A stretch of DNA of 15,738 bases from Nitrospirota bacterium (GTDB lineage: Bacteria; Nitrospinota; Nitrospinia; Nitrospinales; Nitrospinaceae). The stretch spans positions 1 to 15,738 of the forward strand of contig QIDN01000463.1 in NCBI GenBank assembly GCA_003229345.1. The letters run 5' to 3'. Shown piece after piece: positions 7,606-14,506 of the stretch. The stretch's first letter is position 1. Every line of letters begins with the position of its first letter. Below the pieces are notes generated by a model. The model searched no databases and had not been told where the DNA came from. It saw only the letters and a list, made by a program, of their open reading frames with translations. The position numbers were made by a program, and so were the translations under genes.

Positions 7606-8403
7606 TTAGTTTTTCAATAGTCGATGGAGCATATCCGCCAGGCGAATCCCGGCGCGTTGCAACCGCTCTTCGACTATTTTTCGTCCCTCGCGGATATAAT
7701 TCAACGATAACTCGCGCTCTTTGGAAAACTGCAGACGATACCCGTAATCCAGAACCAAGGCGCGCGATTCGTTGGACCAATCGTCGGAAGTACCGCCGGC
7801 CCACTGCTTTTTGTTTCCCGGAGAGATGGACCGATTTAATTGGCGGGCGAATTGCAGTTGAGTCTTTCCTTTGAGGGAAATCAGATCACGATCCCAGACG
7901 CGATGAAGATTGGTCGGCTTGCCTCCAAAAAAGACGGCAATTTCGTTACCGCCGCGGTCTTTCTCGTACCCCAAATGCATCGGCTGATGCACATCGGCCA
8001 CCAAGTGTATTAAAAACTTGAAGGCTTCCTTCCTTGTTCTTGGAGACGACTTGGGGTCAATCAGAAGACTTTCATACTCTTTGATTTTTTCGGTGACGCA
8101 TCGTTTCCGAGGGCAATCGCGTTGCTGATCGTATGTTCTGTGGCCGACAGCAATATTGGTGTAGTGCAGAACATCCGGCTTGTGCTTGCTCTTCTTGATT
8201 GCATCGGCCCAGTTGGCGACATTTGCCAGATGATTTATGTTAAACTTCTTTCGAATAGTTTTCAGAATCTCGGGGTCCAAATTCATTTCCGCAATATGGC
8301 CAACGATGCGATGACCCGTCGGCCCCCAGGCCAAACCTTCCTGCAAGGGCATGGCGCTCAACAAAACGCACCCTATCAAATATCGGACAACTCTGTTTCC
8401 CAT
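7606..8403 (-). CDS. Secreted S1/P1-type zinc nuclease
   Basis: A 265-residue S1/P1 nuclease-family protein, acting on single-stranded nucleic acid or 3'-nucleotides outside the cytoplasm. A signal peptide ends at about Ala25, leaving Trp26 as the mature N-terminus. This matters because in the family the N-terminal Trp is itself a zinc ligand. The other ligands for the trinuclear zinc site are visible: His31, Asp67 (NWAD), His80 (HYTN), His133, Asp137 and His143 (HLVADVHQPMH), His167 and Asp171 (NLHRVWD). The full set suggests an active enzyme. In bacteria this family is less common than in fungi and plants. The gene starts 29 bases from the divergent plsC gene and runs into the MBL hydrolase gene. 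A phosphate-scavenging role is plausible but inferred. Confidence 0.93.
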   Translation of the reverse strand: MGNRVVRYLIGCVLLSAMPLQEGLAWGPTGHRIVGHIAEMNLDPEILKTIRKKFNINHLANVANWADAIKKSKHKPDVLHYTNIAVGHRTYDQQRDCPRKRCVTEKIKEYESLLIDPKSSPRTRKEAFKFLIHLVADVHQPMHLGYEKDRGGNEIAVFFGGKPTNLHRVWDRDLISLKGKTQLQFARQLNRSISPGNKKQWAGGTSDDWSNESRALVLDYGYRLQFSKERELSLNYIREGRKIVEERLQRAGIRLADMLHRLLKN

Positions 8404-8432
8404 ACAAAAGGTACCTGTTTCTTCGGCACAAA

Positions 8433-9191
8433 ATGATCAAAGCGGCCTATCATACCACCAAGTTCTGGATCATTATCATCCTTCTTTCGCTTGTTTTGGG
8501 AACGCTGGCGGTTCTGGCACGGTTGTTTGATTCCTCAAGCAACCTCTCGCACAGGATTTCCAGCTTGTGGGGGCGCTGGCTGTGCACGCTCAACGGGATC
8601 CAAGTGGATATCGAAGGCTTGGAACATATCAGACAGGATCAGGCTCAGATTTTTATCGCCAACCATCAAGGTTTTTTCGATATATTCGCACTCAATGGGT
8701 TCCTGCCGGTACAGATTCGATGGGTGGCCAAATCCAGTTTATTTAAAATCCCTTTCATGGGCTGGGCGATAGCGGCATCGGGCTATATCCCTGTGGTCCG
8801 GGGCAACCGCAAAAAATCCTACCAGGCTTTTGTCACAACGATTGAAAAATTAAAGGCGGGAAATTCCATTGTGATTTTTCCGGAAGGAACGCGGTCGGAA
8901 GATGGAACCATCGGCCCGTTCAAAAAAGGCGGCCTCTTGCTTTCCGTACGGTCCGGCGCACCGCTGGTACCGGTCACTCTATTGGGAACGGGGAATATCA
9001 TCAGAAAAGGTAGCGGGATAATCAGACCCGGACGGATTCAGATCATCATTTCACCGCCCATACCGAGTCAGACGGTTGTAGAGGACAAAGAAGAAAAGGT
9101 GCTCAACACCCTTCGCGATATTATCTGCAAAAACTACGAGAGCCACCAAGCTCTGCAAGCGAAGAATGAAAATACTTTCCAGGCAGGATGA
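8433..9191 (+). CDS. plsC: 1-acyl-sn-glycerol-3-phosphate acyltransferase
   Basis: A 252-residue PlsC-family acyltransferase, transferring the second acyl chain to lysophosphatidic acid to form phosphatidic acid at the inner face of the inner membrane. An N-terminal membrane helix (about 11-30) is followed by the catalytic NHxxxxD box (His78, Asp83), a substrate-binding FPEGTRS block (149-155) and the later VPV motif (179-181). Length is normal. No clear Shine-Dalgarno site precedes ATG 8433. Only 29 bases separate it from the divergent nuclease gene, too little for two full promoters, so at least one promoter must overlap the neighbouring coding start. Its 3' end converges on the peroxiredoxin-like gene with a 21-base gap. 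Other acyltransferases of the family, for example ornithine-lipid types, cannot be fully excluded. Confidence 0.9.
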   Translation: MIKAAYHTTKFWIIIILLSLVLGTLAVLARLFDSSSNLSHRISSLWGRWLCTLNGIQVDIEGLEHIRQDQAQIFIANHQGFFDIFALNGFLPVQIRWVAKSSLFKIPFMGWAIAASGYIPVVRGNRKKSYQAFVTTIEKLKAGNSIVIFPEGTRSEDGTIGPFKKGGLLLSVRSGAPLVPVTLLGTGNIIRKGSGIIRPGRIQIIISPPIPSQTVVEDKEEKVLNTLRDIICKNYESHQALQAKNENTFQAG

Positions 9192-9212
9192 CCACCGGCA
9201 AACCGACCCCGT

Positions 9213-9737
9213 TTAAATGCCCTTTTCCTTCTGAATGAATTCCCAGACTTCCCGGGGATGTTCGCGCAGGTCTTCGATATTGTCCCATATCCCGCGAATC
9301 ATTCCGGTCTTGTCGATCACAAACGTGGTCCGGTGAATGCGCTTGACCATCTGTCCCAGATCGTCCACTTCCTCGGTCAATCCATACAGGTCGGTGGTTT
9401 TTTTATACTCATCTGCCAGCAGGGTAAATCCGAGTTGGTAAATTTCGATGAACTGACGGTGGGATTGCACGCCGTTCCAGCTGATTCCCAAAAGCTCAAC
9501 TTCCTTGGTGCGGAACTTGCGGTTCCACTCGTTGAAACAAACCAACGACCGGGTGTCCTCCGGGCTGGAATCGAATACGTAAAAGGCAAGGATGACCCAT
9601 TTTTTATCCTCATACTCTTTGAGTTTGATGATCACCCCTTCTTCGGCGGAGGGGCTGGTGGCCCCGGCTTTGTAACCATACACCGCGGGTAACTCAAAAT
9701 TGGGCGCACGATCCCCCACTTCCAGTTTGTCAGCCAT
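9213..9737 (-). CDS. Peroxiredoxin-like thioredoxin-fold protein lacking the peroxidatic cysteine
   Basis: A 174-residue protein of the AhpC/TSA-redoxin superfamily. It has the family opening VGDRAPNFELPA, the strand VILAFYVFD (48-56) and the later TFVIDKTGMIRGIW. In BCP/AhpC-type enzymes the stretch after the FY strand reads like D-T-P-G-C-T. Here the aligned segment is SSPEDT (57-62), so the peroxidatic Cys position is taken by Asp61 while the Pro and Thr around it are kept. The only cysteine in the protein is Cys67, close to the place of a resolving Cys. It is therefore unlikely to be a normal peroxidase; a one-Cys thiol-disulfide role, a binding role or lost catalysis are possible. It is third in the bolA-glutaredoxin operon (38-base gap), with an AAGG ribosome site. 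Confidence 0.8.
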   Translation of the reverse strand: MADKLEVGDRAPNFELPAVYGYKAGATSPSAEEGVIIKLKEYEDKKWVILAFYVFDSSPEDTRSLVCFNEWNRKFRTKEVELLGISWNGVQSHRQFIEIYQLGFTLLADEYKKTTDLYGLTEEVDDLGQMVKRIHRTTFVIDKTGMIRGIWDNIEDLREHPREVWEFIQKEKGI

Positions 9738-9775
9738 AAAACCTTCTTTGTAAGAGGTTATAAAGGAGGAATACC

Positions 9776-10099
9776 TTACGCGTCGCCGAAAGCTTTCTTC
9801 AGCAAGGGCTCAACTTCTCCCTTGGTTTCCATTTCATCGAGGATATCAGTATCGCCGTAAAAATCCCCGTTGATGAATACTTTCGGAAGCGTAGGCCAGT
9901 TGGTCATCTGGCTGAGGGCTTCTCGCTTCTGCATATTTTCGAGGCAATTGACCACTTCGAAGGGATATCCATACTTGTTGAAAAACTGTATGGTTTCCAC
10001 CGTGAAACCGCATTGCGGTGCGGCTTTGGTGCCTTTTCCATAAATTATAATTTTATGTTCGGCAATTTCGCTTTTGATTTCATCTTCAATGGCAGACAT
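9776..10099 (-). CDS. grxD: Monothiol (Grx4/GLRX5-type) glutaredoxin, CGFT variant
   Basis: A 107-residue monothiol glutaredoxin, the class that binds a bridging [2Fe-2S] cluster with glutathione and passes it on with BolA partners. The active site reads KGTKAAPQCGFT with Cys30, and the glutathione-binding NWPTLPKVFING (67-78) and GDTDILDEM (82-90) follow. Two departures are notable. The signature CGFS is CGFT, and the usual Gly-Gly-x-Asp of the glutathione site is Gly-Asp-Thr-Asp. A second cysteine, Cys52, lies in the region where most relatives have a hydrophobic residue. An upstream TTG at 10105 is in frame, but ATG 10099 has an ideal AAGGAG site. It lies between bolA (45-base gap) and the peroxiredoxin-like gene. 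Confidence 0.9.
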   Translation of the reverse strand: MSAIEDEIKSEIAEHKIIIYGKGTKAAPQCGFTVETIQFFNKYGYPFEVVNCLENMQKREALSQMTNWPTLPKVFINGDFYGDTDILDEMETKGEVEPLLKKAFGDA

Positions 10100-10144
10100 C
10101 GGCAACTCCTTGAAAAAACATTGTGCATTGTTAAAATTATCGTT

Positions 10145-10378
10145 TTATGCGGGGACATCGGTTTTGATTTCCGCCGCGTGAATTCGTCCGTCTTTCATGG
10201 CATCGGTCAGGCAACCCTGAACCATTCGGTGGCGCTCCATGACGTTCTTTCCTTCAAACTCCTTGGAAACGACATGGATGATGAAATGGTCGCTCATCCC
10301 TGTTTTATCCATAGCATTGACTTCCGCATCAGGGATTTTCGCTTGGACCAATTCAATCAAATTCGGAATTCTGATCAT
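10145..10378 (-). CDS. bolA: BolA family protein
   Basis: A 77-residue BolA/IbaG-type protein. It matches the family from SDHFIIHVVS through FEG, ERHRMV and the C-terminal IHAAEIKTDVP. Conserved histidines are His31 in the early loop, His50 in RHRMV and His67 in RIHA; in characterised BolA-Grx complexes a C-terminal-region His and a loop residue help bind the shared [2Fe-2S] cluster. It is the first gene of an operon with a monothiol glutaredoxin, the well-known physical partner of BolA proteins, which supports a role in Fe-S trafficking or iron sensing rather than cell-shape control. ATG 10378 is preceded by GAGAAAGGTG. The small size is normal. Confidence 0.93.
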   Translation of the reverse strand: MIRIPNLIELVQAKIPDAEVNAMDKTGMSDHFIIHVVSKEFEGKNVMERHRMVQGCLTDAMKDGRIHAAEIKTDVPA

Positions 10379-10479
10379 TTGTTCACCTTTCTCTTTCTCC
10401 GCTTATATTAGAACCTTAAGATTCAACCGATCCCGAAAAGATTTCAACTTTTTTGGTTCCTCTGGAATATATCATACAA

Positions 10480-10491
10480 TTCCGTCCGGAA
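10480..10491. promoter_or_regulatory. Palindrome at the predicted bolA transcription start
   Basis: TTCCG-TC-CGGAA is a perfect 5+2+5 palindrome. It lies at the position where transcription from the minus-strand promoter at 10491-10518 would begin. An overlapping inverted repeat, GGAAT (10464-10468) with ATTCC (10479-10483), adds to it. Such a site could be an operator for an iron or Fe-S responsive repressor, but no known consensus is matched. Confidence 0.35.
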
Positions 10492-10518
10492 GTATATTTT
10501 TAAAGTCTTATTATTCAA
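10491..10518 (-). promoter_or_regulatory. Candidate sigma70 promoter for bolA-grx operon
   Basis: On the minus strand a -35 TTGAAT (10513-10518) is followed after 16 bases by a -10 TATACT (10491-10496). Transcription would start near 10484, leaving a leader of about 105 bases before bolA. Fit to consensus is moderate, and the AT-rich surroundings make chance matches likely. Confidence 0.4.
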
Positions 10519-10561
10519 TAAGTTGTGAAGTTCTCCGCCGACAACGACCCAGGCGTAATGT

Positions 10562-10591
10562 TTGACGGACTCTGAAAATTTCCGGTATAAT
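10562..10591 (+). promoter_or_regulatory. Strong sigma70 promoter for the A-type Fe-S carrier gene
   Basis: TTGACG (10562-10567) and a perfect TATAAT (10586-10591) are separated by 18 bases, one mismatch from consensus in total. Transcription would begin near 10598 and leave a leader of about 64 bases. A short dyad, CTAAAA-GGCCG-TTTTAG (10599-10615), sits immediately at the start of the transcript and could be an operator or a 5' hairpin. This is the best promoter match in the window. Confidence 0.65.
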
Positions 10592-10661
10592 ACTGAATCT
10601 AAAAGGCCGTTTTAGTATCTAAATAATAGTATAAAACCTTTTGATTTACAGGGAGCCTTCA

Positions 10662-11003
10662 ATGCCCGATACACAACAATTCATTTCCATTACCGCCATC
10701 GCCTCAGAAGAGGTGAAGAAACTCATCGCCCAAGACAACAAACCCGGCATCGGGTTGCGCCTCGGCGTCAAGGGAGGCGGCTGTTCCGGTCTCTCGTATG
10801 ACCTCGGATTCACCCCAAAAGATGACGGTGATACCGTGATCGATCATGAGGGATTCCAGGTGTTCATGGACCCCAAAAGCCTGATCTACCTGAAAGGGAT
10901 GGAGCTGGATTATCAGGGCGGTCTGCAGGGGAAAGGGTTTGTGTTCGTCAACCCCAATGCCAAGTCCACCTGCGGTTGTGGTGAATCGTTTTCTCTGACT
11001 TGA
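10662..11003 (+). CDS. iscA: A-type iron-sulfur cluster carrier (IscA/ErpA/ISCA family)
   Basis: A 113-residue A-type carrier that delivers Fe-S clusters, especially [4Fe-4S], to target enzymes. The three cluster-binding cysteines are in place: Cys41 in GGGCSGLSY, and Cys104 and Cys106 in the C-terminal TCGCGESF. The middle (GLRLGVKG, NPNAKST) is fully typical. By eye it shares features with both IscA and ErpA, so the exact subclass, and therefore the gene symbol, is uncertain. A TTG at 10641 opens the frame earlier, but ATG 10662 has a GGGAG site and a normal family N-terminus. It is divergent from the bolA-glutaredoxin operon and precedes a YgfZ-like gene, with an intrinsic terminator between the two. 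Confidence 0.93.
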   Translation: MPDTQQFISITAIASEEVKKLIAQDNKPGIGLRLGVKGGGCSGLSYDLGFTPKDDGDTVIDHEGFQVFMDPKSLIYLKGMELDYQGGLQGKGFVFVNPNAKSTCGCGESFSLT

Positions 11004-11029
11004 TCCCGCTAAACCTTTGACTCGTTTTC

Positions 11030-11063
11030 AGCGCATCCGGTGTTATCTCCGGTGCGCTTTTTT
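11030..11063 (+). terminator. Intrinsic terminator after the A-type carrier gene
   Basis: The arms AGCGCA-T-CCGG (11030-11040) and CCGG-TGCGCT (11049-11058) pair over ten base pairs with a single bulged T and an eight-base loop, followed by a run of six T (11058-11063). It is a textbook Rho-independent terminator 26 bases after the stop codon. It implies that ygfZ depends on read-through or on its own promoter in the short remaining 48-base spacer, where I see no clear one. Confidence 0.85.
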
Positions 11064-11111
11064 AATTTCTGAACCGGGAACCACCTCCCCTATTCCAATG
11101 GGAATTTGTCG

Positions 11112-12833
11112 ATGACGGTAACCATGCTTACAGAAGAACACCCGCAGGCCCGCGAAGGTTGCGTCTACTTCATTCTGGACGACTGGTGCCTGGTGGAGGC
11201 GAAAGGAAAGGATACTTTTTCCTTTCTGCAATCCCAGACCACCAATGATGTTCTCAATCTCGCCATAGGAGCCGGCCTGAGCAACGCCCTGGTCGACCGT
11301 AAAGCGCGTCTGCTGTGCAACTTCTCCCTACATAAAACTTCGGACACGACGGCGCTGGTCCTCGTTGAAACCCACCAGCGGGATACGCTGATCAATCAAC
11401 TGGAGGAATATCATTTCCGGGAAGATCTTGCGTGGAACACCGAAACGCCTTTTAATTTCCTGGTGGCCCTGCAGGGCCCGAAAAGTCCGGTTGTGCTGGA
11501 GAACCTGACCGCCTCAGTAGCAGGCCTCCACACCACCCACGATATTTTTTCGGCCAACATTGGTGGAATAGAAACATGGGTGATCTGTAAAAACCTGACG
11601 GGTGAAGAAGGTTATATCCTGGCGTGTACGGCCGACCGCAAAGAAGACCTGCTCCAAGCCCTGCACCAGGCAGGCAAATCGGTGGGTATCGCTCCAATCC
11701 ATTCGGAAACCCGGGAAACCTTAAGAATCGAAGCGGGCATTCCGATTTACGGCAGGGATATGGACAAAAACCACATCCTTCCTGAAACAGGACTGGAACA
11801 CACCTCCGTCAGCTACCACAAAGGCTGTTACATCGGCCAGGAAGTGATCGCCCGGATCAAAACCTACGGTTCCCCGGCATTCGCGCTGATGGGAATCATT
11901 CTGGAGGATGGCGAGCTGCCGGCCATGGATGCCACGATCAAAATAAAAACCAAAAAAATAGGCGTGGTAAAAAGTTCAGTTTATTCGCCCTCGCTAGGCA
12001 AAGTGATTGCCCTGGCCTATCTGCAAAAAGATTTCCGCAGTCCTGACCGAACCTACGAAGTCACTCTGAACGACGCGCCGACTACCATCACCACCTGCCT
12101 CCTGCCGTTCTACCAGACCGCTGGCAAAACCGCACGCGCCAAACAACTCCACCAGCAGGCGCTGGCCCAGTTTAAAAAGGAGGAGAATCTGGACAGTCCC
12201 ATCGCCCTGCTGCGCGAAGCCATCGCCCTCGATCCCAAATACGCACCCGGATACGAAGCGCTGGGGGTCATGCTTTCCAAGCAGAACAAACTGGAAGAAG
12301 CCATCGCGTTGATGAAACGGCTGGCGGAAATCGATCCGCAGGAAATTATGGCGCACACCAATCTTTCCATTTATTACATGCAACAGGGCCGCATTGAAGA
12401 TGCAGAAATGGAAAAAGGCGAAGCAACGGCGATCCAGTTCGAAAAACTGGTCGAGGAAAATCAGGCGAAAAAAGCCCGCGAAAAACAAGCTTCTCAGAAT
12501 AAAGAAGAGCAGGAACGGCAGGTGGAAATGTTCCACAAGGTGCTGGAAATTGATGCCGTCGACCAAGTGGCTAACTTCGGTCTGGGTTCTATCTATCTGG
12601 ACACCGGCAAGTATGAGGAAGCCCTGGGGCCCTTGAAAACGGTGGTCGAACACTACCGGGATCACTCGGCGGCCTATCTGGTTCTAGGCAAAACGCTGGA
12701 GAAACTTTCGCGGAAGGAAGAAGCGGCGGAGGTTTATAAAAAGGGAATCGAAGCGGCTTCCAAGAAAGGCGACCTGATGCCTTTAAGGGATATGCAAACC
12801 CGCCTGAATCAGATTTTGCACTCTGGCTCCTGA
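11112..12833 (+). CDS. ygfZ: YgfZ/IBA57-like folate-binding protein fused to a C-terminal TPR domain
   Basis: A 573-residue two-part protein. Residues about 14-335 are a GcvT-fold, tetrahydrofolate-binding domain of the YgfZ/IBA57 family, identified by the signature KGCYIGQE with conserved Cys239 and by the early SFLQSQTTND (37-46) and late RIEAGIPIYGRDM (205-217) blocks. YgfZ supports assembly or repair of [4Fe-4S] enzymes such as MiaB; IBA57 does so with ISCA proteins in mitochondria. Residues about 338-550 are TPR-type helical repeats (for example DSPIALLREAIALDPKYAPG and GKYEEALGPLKT) interrupted by a charged coiled-coil stretch at about 440-475. Ordinary YgfZ ends where the TPR part begins. 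The start is ATG 11112 rather than the in-frame TTG 11106. The 3' end overlaps the opposing gene by 25 bases. Confidence 0.9.
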   Translation: MTVTMLTEEHPQAREGCVYFILDDWCLVEAKGKDTFSFLQSQTTNDVLNLAIGAGLSNALVDRKARLLCNFSLHKTSDTTALVLVETHQRDTLINQLEEYHFREDLAWNTETPFNFLVALQGPKSPVVLENLTASVAGLHTTHDIFSANIGGIETWVICKNLTGEEGYILACTADRKEDLLQALHQAGKSVGIAPIHSETRETLRIEAGIPIYGRDMDKNHILPETGLEHTSVSYHKGCYIGQEVIARIKTYGSPAFALMGIILEDGELPAMDATIKIKTKKIGVVKSSVYSPSLGKVIALAYLQKDFRSPDRTYEVTLNDAPTTITTCLLPFYQTAGKTARAKQLHQQALAQFKKEENLDSPIALLREAIALDPKYAPGYEALGVMLSKQNKLEEAIALMKRLAEIDPQEIMAHTNLSIYYMQQGRIEDAEMEKGEATAIQFEKLVEENQAKKAREKQASQNKEEQERQVEMFHKVLEIDAVDQVANFGLGSIYLDTGKYEEALGPLKTVVEHYRDHSAAYLVLGKTLEKLSRKEEAAEVYKKGIEAASKKGDLMPLRDMQTRLNQILHSGS

Positions 12834-14506
12834 CTCTTCAGGAAATCCCACACATCCGCACCGGGACTCAACACCCCCTTCTGAACCAAGCCCTGCGTGA
12901 TCGACACCCCGTGATCCATCAAAAACCAGCAACGCAGTAATAATTTTTCTTCCGGAGTGGTGTGTGCATCCTCCCATTCCGTGACGGAAGCATGTTCTTT
13001 TAAATCCCGCATCAATGACCCCGGAATATCCAGCCGTCTTTTCTTCACAAAAACGTTAAAACCTTCAACCAACATGGGCTGGAAATCTTTCCGGCTGATT
13101 TTAATCAATTCCGAAACGCTGGGCAGGCTCTCCCGGTGATATTGGAAAAACTTCAGCTTGTAATACTGATGGATGGTTTCGAGCCGGAAGTAACAATGAA
13201 GGTCCACCACATTCTCCCCATAAGCCTGAACAAGATATTTCCGGATCAAAGGTTTGCCGCTTTGCAGAAGCAGTTTGTTCAAACGGCCACGATCGAACAG
13301 ATGAATGCGCACCGTGCTCAAATGCTTGCAACATTGGTCTTCAATATCTTTTCGCAGGTTTGCATTTTGCGGGGGAACCCGATACCAGTATATTTCATCC
13401 CGGGCCACCTGCAGGGCCTGCTCGTAGGATTCGGCAATCTGATGGTTACTGGCTTTTTTAGCTTGGCGGGCAATTTGATAGGAACTCTCGGGATCGAAAC
13501 CAAGCTCGACCAGTCGGCCCTGAAAGTCCCTCCGGCTTCCCATCAGGTAGCCACCCCGTTCTTTGATATGATCTTTGGCCTTATCCACGCCGCGCAGAGC
13601 CAGACTTACATCGCGGGGAGTCAAATCCAGATCCAAGCTATGGGCAAATTCATAAATATCATGGAGGGTTTTGTAATTCAATTTGTCGATATATAAAAAT
13701 TTCTGGATGTTTTTTTCCTGGAATCCGCACATTTCGAATATCTTGATTTTCTTGTATTTCACTTCCTCCCAATACTTGCGGGTTCCTTCCCTTTTGCTGA
13801 ATTGCCCCTCAATTTCCGACCGGGCTTTGAAAAAATAACTGCGAAGCAGATACCATTTGGATTTCAAAGTGGACTCCAAGATCCACCGGTACTTGGGAGT
13901 CAGGGCTGTCAGCTTGGGATCGTCGAGCATTCCGATTTCTCCGGTGACCAGAATATAATCCAAAAGTTCGAGGTGCCGCTCCAGTAAAACCGGATTGACG
14001 GTTTCGATGAATTTGCGGTAGATCGTTTTCCAGCGGTAAAGATCGAAGCCTCCCGAGCCGCCGTTGAGTTTTCCAGCAGACAGATTTTTCTTTATGGACT
14101 GCATACCGTTCTTTTCGATTTTTTGGAACAGCTCGTCTCTCGCACCGATATCCCGAATCTTGATTTGTTTGAGACGGCTGATAATGGTATGGGACTTCTC
14201 TTGAATTTCGCGGTCGAAATCTGCGTAGGTTTGGCTGGGAGAAAAATAAATAGAGGAAAGTAAATCACCAACCATATCCAGGGAGACAATCGTTTTCCTG
14301 GACAGTTTTTTGTACTGGCTGAAGTCCAGGATCTTGTTGCCCGTCTGGCAGGACCGTATATCGTTCAGATAGGTACGGGCACGATCGAGATCCTCCGTCT
14401 GGACATAAGGATCGTTGATGACCTTGAGGAACAGCGATTCCGCATTTTGTAAATCCCTTTTCGCCAGAAGCTCCAGCCCCTGATTCAAAGGATCAAATAC
14501 AAACAT
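12809..14506 (-). CDS. Uncharacterised 565-residue helical protein
   Basis: I do not recognise this protein. It has no signal peptide or membrane segment, is rich in Lys, Arg, Leu and aromatic residues, and looks almost entirely helical. Residues about 5-50 (DPLNQGLELLAKRDLQNAES and following) resemble a single TPR-like helix pair, and another repeat-like stretch is at about 360-380. A Gly/Ser-rich patch (GGSGG) near residue 149 may be a linker. Scattered cysteines, including a CC pair, do not form an evident metal site. The frame is open throughout and far too long to be chance. ATG 14506 lacks a good ribosome site. Its last 25 bases overlap the end of ygfZ on the other strand. It may be lineage-specific. 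Confidence 0.8.
   Translation of the reverse strand: MFVFDPLNQGLELLAKRDLQNAESLFLKVINDPYVQTEDLDRARTYLNDIRSCQTGNKILDFSQYKKLSRKTIVSLDMVGDLLSSIYFSPSQTYADFDREIQEKSHTIISRLKQIKIRDIGARDELFQKIEKNGMQSIKKNLSAGKLNGGSGGFDLYRWKTIYRKFIETVNPVLLERHLELLDYILVTGEIGMLDDPKLTALTPKYRWILESTLKSKWYLLRSYFFKARSEIEGQFSKREGTRKYWEEVKYKKIKIFEMCGFQEKNIQKFLYIDKLNYKTLHDIYEFAHSLDLDLTPRDVSLALRGVDKAKDHIKERGGYLMGSRRDFQGRLVELGFDPESSYQIARQAKKASNHQIAESYEQALQVARDEIYWYRVPPQNANLRKDIEDQCCKHLSTVRIHLFDRGRLNKLLLQSGKPLIRKYLVQAYGENVVDLHCYFRLETIHQYYKLKFFQYHRESLPSVSELIKISRKDFQPMLVEGFNVFVKKRRLDIPGSLMRDLKEHASVTEWEDAHTTPEEKLLLRCWFLMDHGVSITQGLVQKGVLSPGADVWDFLKSQEPECKI

Noticed and set aside
7586..7804. N-terminal extension of the MBL hydrolase to a GTG at 7804
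   Set aside because: It overlaps the nuclease gene in another frame, is Arg-rich and unlike the family, while ATG 7585 has a strong ribosome site.
11994..12665. Minus-strand open frame opposite the TPR part of ygfZ
   Set aside because: Phe/Gln-rich composition is typical of antisense to helical Lys/Glu-rich coding sequence; the TPR pattern on the plus strand is clear.
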